Positions 38,601 to 50,600 of a DNA stretch of 64,000 nucleotides are shown one piece after another. The DNA is from Pomphorhynchus laevis. Lineage: Eukaryota > Acanthocephala > Palaeacanthocephala > Echinorhynchida > Pomphorhynchidae. The notes below the pieces were generated by a model. The model saw only the letters and a list, made by a program, of their open reading frames with translations. It searched no databases and was not told where the DNA came from. The DNA lies in assembly GCA_012934845.2 (NCBI GenBank), contig WNNJ02002347.1, positions 1 through 64,000 of the forward strand. Reading direction: 5' to 3'. Within the stretch, counting starts at the first letter, position 1; the number at the start of each line of letters is the position of its first letter. The position numbers and the translations under genes were made by a program.

Positions 38601-41600
38601 CAGTTTGCACAAGTGGAAATGTTTTCCTTACAAACTGTATCGTTTGTTTTTACAGAAAGGCAGCAGAGGAAAATTTCAGCAGATCATTAAAGGACCGAAA
38701 CACGAAATGTAGGCGTAGGCTCACTGCTGATGAGGTCCACCTACGCTGATTGTAGTGTACAGTGCTGCATCTAGGATTAAAGAATTCACACGAGGATAAT
38801 TGATGAAGCCGACCAAATGAATTGAATAAAAATTGTTAGAGTAAAATACACATACATCATCAATATATCGAAACATATATTTCATATCTTTATATAATTT
38901 AGATTTATTTTTTACACAGTTATGAACAAATTCATATTCTATAAAGCTTAAAAACAAGTCAGCTATAATTGGGCTACTATTACCACCCATTGGAACACCT
39001 TTTACTTGTCTAAATATAGATGTCCCTACTTTTAAATAATTTTGATTTATTAAAATATTAAAGGATTCTATTAATTCAACTTTATTGACGTTAATCTTCG
39101 AGTTAAAAATGACATCATTGCTGATTTGTAGTTAATCTTGTGCTATCAGTATGTGAACAATAGGCACGAGTTCATTCTTTTAAAAGCACGTTGAAAAATT
39201 AATTAATTTTTTAAGTTATCTTTGATGAAACTCTACCTTTGATGCTTTGTGCAGTGAAAAATATATGACGAAAATATCAGATGAATAAGCAAGAAAGGTG
39301 AGCTACAAAGATATTGCGAATAATATAATGAAATTAAATGCTATTTCAACTAAATGCATAAGTATCAAAAAAGCAAATTATATGATTGTTTCGTTATATT
39401 TATTATAAAGATACATATTCGTATTTTATAAATATTAAAAATAAGTCAGCTATAATTGGATGTAATCTATACATCTATAATCAGATGTAATCTTATCTTC
39501 CGTTGGAACACCTTTCATTTGTCTAAATATAGATGCTCTTACATTTTAATAATTTTGATTTATCAAAGTATTTAAGGATTCTATTAATTCAATTTCATTC
39601 AATTTTATCAATATATTTATATTTACTTGATCATTTAATTTTTGTTAAATATGCGTTATAGTTATTAAAACATAAGTTAATATAAGTTATTATTCTGATT
39701 GTGGCACGGCATTATCCTCACATGTATTGTTCCTATTCTTGATACAGCAGGACGCTACTAATCAGTCTGGGTGGGTCTCATCAGCTGCTGACCCAGACCT
39801 ACATTTCACGTTTCGACCCTTATTTTCTGCTTTCTCCGTACACTGGAAGCCAAAAGCAATATACAGAAATGTATATCTACACCACTGGAGCAGCCAGCTG
39901 AGTGGATGTAGCGTTGAATCGCGATACAGACGTTTTGAGTTCTAATCCGATCAGCACCAGTGTACGGAGAAAGCAGAAAATAAGGGTCGAAACGTGAAAT
40001 GTAGGTCTGGGTCAGCAGCTGATGAGACCCACCCAGACTGATTAGTAGCGTCCTGCTGTATCAAGAATAGGAACAATACCTGTGAGGATAATGTCGTGCC
40101 ACAATCAGAAGAATTTCAGCTCACAGATGTAATCAAGTTAAATTAAAAACATTCAATGCAAGTGGCAGCATGAAAAATCAGTGATCCGGCTAGCGGATCA
40201 AACAACTAGGTAGGTTTCTAATAGATCGTTAGAATACGATCCCCTACCAAAAGCAATATACAGAAATGTATATCTACATCACTGGAGCAGCCAGCTGAGT
40301 GGATGTAGCGTTGAATCGCGATACAGACGTCCTGAGTTCTAATCCGATCAGCACCAGTGTACGGAGAAAGCAGAAAATAAGGGTCGAAACGTGAAATGTA
40401 GGTCTGGGTCAGCAGCTGATGAGACCCACCCAGACTGATTAGTAGCGTCCTGCTGTATCAAGAATAGGAACAATACCTGTGAGAATAATGTCGTGCCACA
40501 ATCAGAAGAATTTCAGCTCACAGATGTAATCAAGTTAAATTAATAAGTTATTATATCTTTTTCCGAATATAAGATTTATTAATTGTTCAAAACAATTACA
40601 ACAACCAATGATTCTCTAGACAGTTTAAAATTGTCACGAAATCAAACGATTAAATAAGTGATAAGGACACATATTTCGGCAAAGGACTGTGTAAGCTTAA
40701 AATCAAGGATGAAAATTAAAACCGCTATATTTATAAATATAAAATATCATAATTATTATTATAATCATATTCGAAAAATATGCTAGAAACCTGAACAGCT
40801 GTCACGGTTGACTCTCCGCCTCCGATCTTTAAATCCATATCTCCACAAAAATCTTCCATTCCCTAAATAGATAAATTCAATTATAAATAATATGAATGAA
40901 GATTTGCAAATAAATGAACATACATGCACTCATAATCTAGAATTAATTAAAAATGGTAAATTCAGGCAAATGCTGTAAAAAGGGTATAAATATTTTTTAA
41001 AGATAATAAATTTTTCGATAAACAATCAATTTTGAAAAGCTTTTAATGTTAAAGAAAATTAAGCTTATTGAGTGTTAGTCTGCGCGTTCCCTCTTGAACT
41101 TCTCGGGGCTCGGAGGCATGTTGATGAAGCACTGCACCCTTCAAACGACGACCCGCTTTTGATGTTTGATATTATGATTAGCTCGTGAGGCTATGTCTTG
41201 ATTTTGCAGTAGCGATTGATTTTAATCGAGGGCGATCTCCTAGTTCACCTGACGATGAGGATAAATGGTACAAACGAACCTTTTTGGACTGTTGTCACCA
41301 GAAAGAATAGATAAAGAATAATAAATCAATGTATTAAATGAATGTAATAACATTCATTTTATATAATAATATAATAATAACATTAATAAATGTATTATTA
41401 TGAATAATACAATATAACTCTAATGATGATATTAGAGACAGAATGTAATTGCAGAAGTCTTAGTTTTTCAAAAATGCAATTGAAAAAATCTTAGTTATTA
41501 TAAAACAAATGAACATATATGCATTTGAAATTTTAAAAATTGAAATTTTTAAAATTTCAATTTAAAAATAACCAAGACTTTTGTTTTATTAAATTAAAAT

Positions 41601-44600
41601 TCTTACAATAACATACACTGTTTAGAAAAAATATTAATTAATTGCAGTGTAAAATATTAATTAATAAGGTTTAAACTCCTACCACCATTAGGACGAAAAA
41701 TTTGTAATTATAATAAAGAATTAAAATCAATATGTAACGATAATATTAGAAACATAATGGAAACAGAATGCAATTGTAAAAGTCTTAGTTTTGATAAAAT
41801 AAATGAACATATATGTACCCATAATCTAGAATTAATTGAAAACAATGAATTAAGAAAAATGCTATCAAAAAGGTATAAATATAGATTAAATAATTGAATT
41901 TATTATAACAAACAGAAATTGATATTATTACTAGAAAAAATTCGTCAATACTCGTAAACTTCTCTCGGTCTACCGCGAAATCTGCTACTCATATCAACAA
42001 TTTAATATTTTATGTTTTGGCAGAGTTGAACTCAAGTCCAAAGTCTTGGCGCGAAGAGGGATTCTGCGATGAAAATATTTGCGTAGGGATGTCGATTTGA
42101 CGGGTGCTGACGAACTGATAGGAACCGGAATCATGGTAGCGCGTATCCCTTAGGCAACAAGATGATGCCCTAGCCAAGGCAACGCTAATTGATCTGCAAA
42201 TTTCCGAAGCAATGATATTATATTTCCTGCCCGTTTCATCCGCTGTTCTTTCCGCAATTGTCCTTATGACGAAGTTTGTGGTAATTGCTGCTCCACCACT
42301 CGTCGACAAGGTTAGTGGAAAGAAACTCCCTCGCTCCACATCAATTATCCTCTCAAGGTATCGATTCCTCTTTCTCGTCTCACAATAACCGTGTGCATTG
42401 GCAGGGGTTATCTATGAATAGGAAGAAGCATTGGAGTTGAATAAGACTATGTCCATAAAGGACCACTCATTTCCATTTCCCAAGAGACCTGTACATACTA
42501 TATCCGAGCGGGCGGATATAGTATACTTTTACAATTCGTTATATAATGACTTAATTGCTTACTTATGAAAGCTAATTAATAGTAAAAGCTTAAATACATC
42601 AAAGATGACATTTGGTAAACATATATTAGATAAAATAAGCGAGAAAATGAAAAAAACAATATAAATATATATTTATATATATTTATATATTATTTATATA
42701 TTATAAATTTAAATATTATATAATCTATAAATATTATTTATATATTAAACTTATAATATAAATATAATATTAATATAAATACATACAAATTTTAGTACGC
42801 TTTATACAAATCTAGATTTAACAGATATCAAAGTTGCCTTAGAAAAATTAATTGATCTTATATTCGGAAAAAGATATACATTTATATGTTATAACTATAA
42901 CGATTATCTAACAAAAATTAAACCATCAACCAAATATAAATATATGAATAAATTGAATTACCAAAATCCTTAAATATTTAAAAAAATTATTTAAAGTTAG
43001 AGACATCTATATTTAGACAAAAAAAGTTGTTCCATTGGGAGGTAAAAGTACCCCAATTATAGCTGACATATTTTTAAGCTTTATAAAATATCAATTTGTT
43101 CATAACTGTGTAAAAACTAAATCTAAACTATATAAATATATAAAATATATGTTTCGATATATTGATGATATATGTGCATTTAATTATAATAATTTTTATT
43201 TAATTAGTGAACAAATTAATCCAGAAAGCCTAATTCTTAACAAAACCAATATTAATGATAAAGCAGATATATATCTAGATATGAATATTAAATTAACATC
43301 AATTAAAACTACTTTTATATCGTAAAGATGATATATTTAAATTTACACGAAACAGTTTTATGTGAGCGTTCATGCATATCATATAATATAAAATATAATA
43401 CATAAAATAATGAAATTTTAAGAATTGCAACGATTTGTAACGACATTGTATTTCTTCATAATCATTTAAATAATTTAATAGATACATATTTTAAACTAGG
43501 TTACTATAAAAATAACATCAAGCAGAAAATAGTAAAATATATAAATCAACACAATAATATAAAGAATAAATTTAAACTCTTAGGTAGCAAATTTTTATAG
43601 ATGGATAATAAATAATATACTTTGTATTAGAATAAGATACTAGATAGTTTTATCAGAGGAAATACATCATTAGCATGTATTTGACCCCGCTACTATGTTG
43701 GGTAGAGGAGTTAGGGGCCGAAACCTGATAGCATAGCAGTTCCTCCTGATGACCTCTAATTCTTATTCTGATACAACGTATGTTATTTATTAGTCAATTC
43801 ATAAAAATGACGTTTATTTTAAATTTCATTTTTTTAACTTGATTTAAATTATAGAAAATCTAAAAACAATTATTAATTTTATTATTTAATTATTAAATTT
43901 TGATTTAGCATTATTATGTTTTGTTTATTTTATAATTATATTAAATACGTAGACTCAGTTAGCTGATTTGATTAGAAAATTAGTGAAAATTGATTGTTTT
44001 AAAACAACTCAAACAAAACCAAAAAACTCACGTTTATATCAGACAATATTACGCATTTCTCTGAGTCTCTAATTAATCCCATGGCGATTCCAACTGTATG
44101 GTCCTTAACCTCAACACCTAAGATATTCATAAAATCGAACAGCGACAGTTCGCGAAAACCTGCATCCATTAAAGCTAAGCTTCCAGCGCAAATGGAGGCC
44201 ATTGAAGATGATCCGTTAGACTCAAGCACTTCGCATAATAATCGTACGGTAAATGGATACTTTTCAGGAAAGTTTGACCACAAAGCTTTTTCAGCGAGGC
44301 AACCGTGACCAAGTTCACGCCTATCTGGAGGACCGCCCATGCGTTTAATTTCACCGGTTGCAAAAGATGGAAATTCATAATGCAAAATTAATGGTTTATT
44401 TACTAAGTCGGAAGACATTTCACGGTTAAATGACAATTCCAGCATATCTAATGTTAAAGTACATATTACTTGTGTTTGTCCACGTTGAAATAACCCAGAT
44501 CCGTGCACACTTCCGCCGAGAAGATCCACCTCACAGTGAATTGGTCTTACCTCGTAATCATATCGACCATCCATTCGTCTACATCCTTGTAAAATAAGTT

Positions 44601-47600
44601 CTCTAACGGCTGATCGGCACTCACCCTTGGACTCGCGCTCACGTAAAGGTACCAGTGCGAGCTCTCGTGATTTTTTATCAAGCGTGAAGTTTGAAAGAAC
44701 TGCCTTCATTTCATCTTTTAAATCTTCATCTAAAACACCATCATATCGATGATTAGCAGTTTTGATCGTTGTGTTGTTGTAATCTCCTAGCATGGGTTTA
44801 ATATCGTCATAAATATGTCCTATTCTATCAATTGCAAAGTTTATCGCATTTATCATATCGCCATCATTAATTCTATTAGCCTCTCCATCAAGCATCACTA
44901 TAAAAACAATTATTGGATTCAAAATCAAATAATAAAATAATGCTAATGTGCATTTTTAAAATAATATAAAACTTTAAAATCTAAAATTTAATTAGCATGT
45001 ATAAATGAAAAAGATAATTCAACTTTTTTAACTTATTTATAAATGAAAGATAATAGTAAACTAACGACCAATAGCTTAACTCTACGATTAGAAAGTTGTG
45101 GGGCCAAGCTTTTAGATTTCAAGAAGAATGATGGAGGAGTGAGGCCAATTGCCGTTGAGTGTACATTCCGTCGATTAGAGACCAAGTTGGCCTGCAGATA
45201 TGCAACCGAGAAGGTGGTTGACCAACTAATCCCAACACAACTGGGAGTTGGCGTTCCTGGAGGTGTCGAGGCCGCAGTTCACTTAGCGAGATGTTTTGCA
45301 GAACACGGTCTAATAGGCACATCAGCCATGGTTAAAATAGACTTTAAGAATGCCTTTAACTCTATCAGTCGCGATGCCATCCTTCAATGCGTGGCGAGGG
45401 ATATACCGGAAATTATAAAATTTATGGAAATGTGCTACAACGGTCCAAGCACTCCGCCTTTTGGCGACAGTGTTATAAAATAATCAGAGGGAGTTTAGCA
45501 GGGCGACCCCCTCGGACCTTTTCTGTTCTCGCTAACTATGAACAGGCTAGCTCAAGCCTTTTCTCACCACTTGTAATGTGATATCTAGATGAATGCTATA
45601 TAGGTGAACTTCTTGCCGACGATATCATTAATATCCGACAACAGGGATCTTCTATCGGCTTACACTTACGCGCAGACAAGTGCCAAATCATCACCGCCGA
45701 CAGCACTGATAATCCAACCTCTGATCAAATTATGCCAGACACCAATGTATGTAATGTATCGTATGCCGACTTGCTCAGCGCGCCCTTTTGCGGCGGAAGT
45801 CACCTCGATTCATTTCTGGAATGAGCCATCACACAACTTCGGCAGGTAGGCCAGAAGCTTCGCAAACCGACAAAGCACGACGCGTTTTTCATATTGTGTC
45901 ATTGTCTGACGCTACCGAAGGTCAACTTTCTACTACGCTGCGCACCGTGTTTTTCTAGCAGACCAGCAAAAGCTTTCAACGAGGAAGTCCCCTGTTCGCT
46001 AACCGTGATCCTAAATCTCCAGCTCTCTGACACGGTCTGGCGTCAAGCCTCATTGCCAGTTAAGTTCGGGAGATTTGGTGTTCTGAGGGCGGAAGAATTA
46101 TCAATACTGGCCTTCTGCTCGTCCGTCTCGAGCATGTGTGGCTTAACCTCGAATATCCTGCCAGATTATATCGTGGGATGCTCAGGTATCAACGACTCAA
46201 GTTATCCGACATCATTGGATTGTTGGACCTTTACGTTTGATCTGTCTGTTCCAACGGATACAACCGTACAAAAAAGTTGGACAGTGCTCCTCTTTGAGTC
46301 CCAGCTCCGCGGCCTGATTGCTTTCTGTGATTGCCCTAAACATCGAGCCCGCTTACTTTTGGCAGCAACCAAATGGTCTGGCGCATTTCTGGTGCCCTGC
46401 TGTTCGCCTCGGTAGTACAAGAATGGACAACCGCTCATTGTGTCTGGCAACAGCCCTACGCCTAGGATTTAAATTTTCACTCTCGTTCAATTGCGAGTGC
46501 GGGGTTACAACCGATGTATCAGGGGCACACGGTATCGATTGCTCGAAAACAGTGTCTCGACACAACCGCCACAGTGCAGTCAATGATCTTATTCGTTATG
46601 ATATGATGGCGGCCGGTGTCCCGTCCCGCCTAGAACCAGTTGGACTGTGCAGAGATGATGGGAAAAGACCGGATGGCGTTTCATTGGTTCCTTGGGAAGG
46701 GGATGCCTACTTGTATGGGACTTTACCTGTCCCAATACACTTGCGGCTAGTAATTTGTTCAACGTAGTCTGTGAGCCGGGCGAGGTGGCGAGAGTGGCCA
46801 AGAATCGAAAGCTGGACAAATACAGGGCATCGATGCGTTCCAATACACTTTTGTCCCATTGGCGATCGAGGCAATAGGTGCAGTCGGACCAATGACGTCC
46901 AGCTTCCTGGAATCTCTAGAGAAAAAGCTAATTGCCGATACAGGCGACCGGGGAGCAGCGAGATTTCTGTCACAGAGATTGAGCTGTGCGGTGCAACGAG
47001 GCTACGCGGCCTGTCTTTTAAAGGTCGCACAGGGGATTGCAGAAGATTATCAATCTTATCTTCGTCATGATTACCCATTTATAAACTCATTGTTATAATT
47101 GTTTATTCTTTTCATGTTTGAAAAAAGTGATTTTAATATTAATAAGAAAAATAAAATTTTAATGCAAAAAAATAGAAATTTATTTATCTAGAAATATTTA
47201 TCAGCAAATAAATTTCAAGAATTCTGAAATTTCTAGAATACTAAACTTCATTGAACAGATATAATTGTGATCATTCTACCTATAAAACATATCTTGGCAT
47301 TAAACAACAAGAAGGGTATCGCAAATCAAGTCTAGTTATTGAGTAACCGTTTAGCACACCATGTTTGCGTTTGAACCCTCACCAAAGACTCAGTATCTGA
47401 CGACTCATGCGAATGTAACTAGCACAATAAATATAGATGGAACAAACCTGATTCGGACACAAAACTTTATATATCTCGGATCGATACTCTCGGCTGACGG
47501 TTCCCTTACAGCTGAAATAAATGCGAGAACCAATGATACATGAACCAAGTAACGTCTGACGACTGATGTTCTGTCAATCCGACGTATGAATGATCGTATC

Positions 47601-50600
47601 AGATGCAAAATATATCGAAAAGTGATCCGTCATGTTGCCTTAAATAGTGCCGAGTTATAGTGTCAATTACGAAGCATGCCGAAAATCGAATCTCTCTATC
47701 ATTGAGACTAAGATGTTAAGATGGACGATTGGAGTAACTCGCCTCGATCATGTAAGCAACGACGAGATCCGATAGCAGTACGGTAATGCCATAATCAAAG
47801 AAAAATTCAAAAAGCTTGTCTTTGACGGTTCGGCCAAACTCTGCGTGCAGCTAAAAACTAAATGGTGAAAGCAGGTCTACGCATTCAAGTAGATTGTAAA
47901 CGTCCGAAAGGACGACCAAAGAGGCAATGACTCAACAAGCTACAAAAGAAATTGCAATCTGCTCGATTGCTCCAAGATCTGGCCAACAACCGAGGGAATT
48001 GAGGTCGTGTACATTGAGAACCGACCCCGCTTCCATACGGAATTAACAGCAAAAGAAGAAGATTCTACCTATAAAACTTCCATAAGCGAACTTAGAAAGT
48101 AATAATTAAAATAAAATTTCGTATTTTTCAAACCCAATTGCATCAAATTTGGACATCACGCGTAGAAACATTGTATTTCATGAATACATATGAAGAAATA
48201 TATTATTAAAATAAATAAAAATTTGGTTTAGAAGTAAAAATATTAATCAGCGATAAAATTTATTTTAAGATTCTAAAATTTAAATCTTTTATTAAATTCA
48301 CATGTAAATTATAAATATTAAATATATCAAAATAAATATTATATTATATATTAATATATAAATATAATCTTTGAAGATGCATATTATATGTATAACAATG
48401 ATGAATATCATATGTATAGCACACAATGATATTTATGCATTTCCAATAAGATTGCTTTGCTCAAATATAGCCTTAACAAATTTAAATAATTGAGAAAACA
48501 AAATATATTGAAAAACGAATAATAAAATTTACCGCAAAATCATATATTTAAAGATAAATCGTTAGGCGTGCTACTCAGTTTCAACTAGTAGCTGATTTAA
48601 AAGGCGTTCTTAAAACCAAAATATACTAGCCTAATAATCTGGCTAATGCATGCCCTTCAATAAGAACTTTTGTATTTTTGCTTATGGAATTAATTTAGCT
48701 AGTGAAACTTTGTAAGCTTAACTTACTAGAGATGCTCGTGACTACCAAAATGCTTACGTACTTACGAAATTTCCAAACACTTCGAAATCGAAAAATACAG
48801 AATAAAAGTCTACAAAACAACAAAATAATGAAATGATTTTTAAATGTTTACAATTGAAAACGTGATAAACTCGGATAAATTATATAAAATATATACTCGT
48901 GATAAACTCGGATAAAATATATAAAATATATACTCGTGATAAACTCGGATATATCTTGATGCAGGTATATAATGACGGGAAATACAAAGTAAAATTGCTA
49001 CGAGTGTCTAATTAAATTCAACATCGACGAAACATGTGGATGGGTTATTCAAATGGCCTTGGTATACATAATTGAATAATGATAAGATAATGATACAGTC
49101 TATAGAATTTAAGGGTACCTTGTAGGATCAAAATTAAATCGTCCAATATTATTCTGTATAATAATATTTGAATATTAATAATAATATTTTATCGCTAATT
49201 AACTACTTTTCAGTAATAATTTCGAATTTTTTTCTTTAGAGAAATGTTGAAATTTCAAATTGAAACTTGTACATTTTTCGTAAATTTCAGTGAGGTGACA
49301 GATGTTCATTAATGAAGTTGTAAAATGTAAATAAACTTACCAATTCCGTGATTGCTGGTTGCTGTTACAATCATGTTTAGATTACTTGACTTAATGCAAT
49401 CACGGTCAGGTTCACAAACAAACCTACCGCCATTTGAACGAACAACATGAGTGGCAGCAATGTGGCTATTCAAACGTACCACGGAATGAGTCAGAGCAAT
49501 AAAAGCTTAACGTAAGTTATTAATTGCAAATGTAGTTTATAAAATGCAAAAGAAAAACATTTAATTCAGTAAAAACCATTAAAAGACATCGGAAAATCAT
49601 ATGATTATCGGACCAGAATATCAACATAGAGCCATCAGTAAACATAAAACAGTTTACCATGTAATTCTGGTCAGTTCATATTAGTTCAATTATTTTGTAA
49701 ATAAGGAACATTTTGTATAAAATTTAAATAAAGATAAAATGTCATCAGTAGTAATAGCTATGTTATCAGGTTTCAACTATACTCATCATTGCAGCATAGC
49801 AGCGGGGTAAAATACATGGCAATAATGCATGTTCTCTTATGTATTCTAACTAATTGTTATTACTAACAGTTTTATTAATTAATTAATTTAATTAATTAAT
49901 TTTAATAAATTATTAGTTTAGTATCGTTTATACGCATTTGGTTCATAAATACAATATAATATAATATAATTATATTATATTGTTATATTATATTAATTAT
50001 TATATTATATTATAATATAATATGTATAATTGTAATATATTACATATAGTATGTTATATATGTTATAAATATAATGTATTATATTGCATATTATATTTCC
50101 TATGTTAATATATGACATATTGATTTATAAAATTTTTTATTAAATACAAAAATTTATATTTTTTTAATTTTTTTAATAAATTTCTATTTAGATTTTCGAA
50201 ATGAGTTTAGAATTTTTACCAAATTTTTATTTTTTCAATCACTTTAATTAATAATTTTATTAATTAAAATTTTACTTTTTTTAAGTAAAAATTTTACCTA
50301 CTGCAGTAGGTAAGAAGGCTTGCTACATAGGAGAAACGCAACGCCCAATTTCTAAACGGCTCAAGGAACATTTAAGAGCAGCACGAAACCCTTCAGCGCC
50401 TTCTTACGCCAGCAATACATGGGCCGCGCATTATTCACAACAACATGCAAATTAGCAACCAAAAAGCACCACAAAGGTACTCTACCGAGTAGATAACATT
50501 GTGTCACGAAAAGTAATGGAGGTAATCTTAATATTGGGTGCAGATAGCGACAAAAGTCTCAACAATAAAGACGAGGTGGTGAACTGGCTTGATTCGATAC

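Larger units (their letters stand above)
36802..38819. repeat. Family A hammerhead repeat array (~370 bp unit), inverted plus tandem
   Basis: Two units in minus orientation (36802 to about 37515) meet four units in plus orientation (about 37520-38819) head to head, forming a long palindrome. The period is 369-370 bp and copies are nearly identical by eye. The array interrupts a Penelope-like copy and is flanked by a 12-bp direct repeat AATTGAATAAAA (36790-36801 and 38820-38831). Open frames in the repeat are by-products of its composition, and no protein similarity was recognised. Each unit carries the ribozyme-like domain described separately. Size, tandem layout and the domain resemble animal retrozymes; Penelope-like machinery is the likely mobiliser. 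Confidence 0.85.
39694..40542. repeat. Family B hammerhead SINE-like array
   Basis: An inverted partial copy (39694-39846), a forward copy (about 39850-40135), a ~110 bp spacer, and a second forward copy (about 40250-40542). It is flanked by a 12-bp direct repeat ATAAGTTATTAT (39682-39693 and 40543-40554), inside the same Penelope-like copy as array A. Each forward unit has a tRNA-like head followed by the hammerhead-like domain and a ~90 bp tail ending CAGATGTAATCAAGTTAAAT. The composition resembles the hammerhead-bearing Sm-alpha SINE-like repeats of schistosomes, although the sequences were not recognised as the same. Confidence 0.8.

Noticed and set aside
36902-38749. Repeated 60-90 residue open frames within the family A array
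   Set aside because: They recur only because the DNA unit recurs, overlap the structured RNA domain on both strands, and match no protein.
44118-44159. A 14-residue lineage-specific insertion in the PNPase catalytic core
   Set aside because: The segment has GT...AG ends, its removal restores gap-free alignment at the most conserved site, and the gene uses GTTT donors elsewhere.
46202-46843. Several open frames antisense to the restriction-endonuclease LINE
   Set aside because: They are shadows of the GC-richer LINE coding strand and show no domain of their own.
49900-50120. AT-palindromic stretch as a replication origin or scaffold attachment site
   Set aside because: It is low-complexity TA-rich DNA with no distinguishing feature beyond composition.
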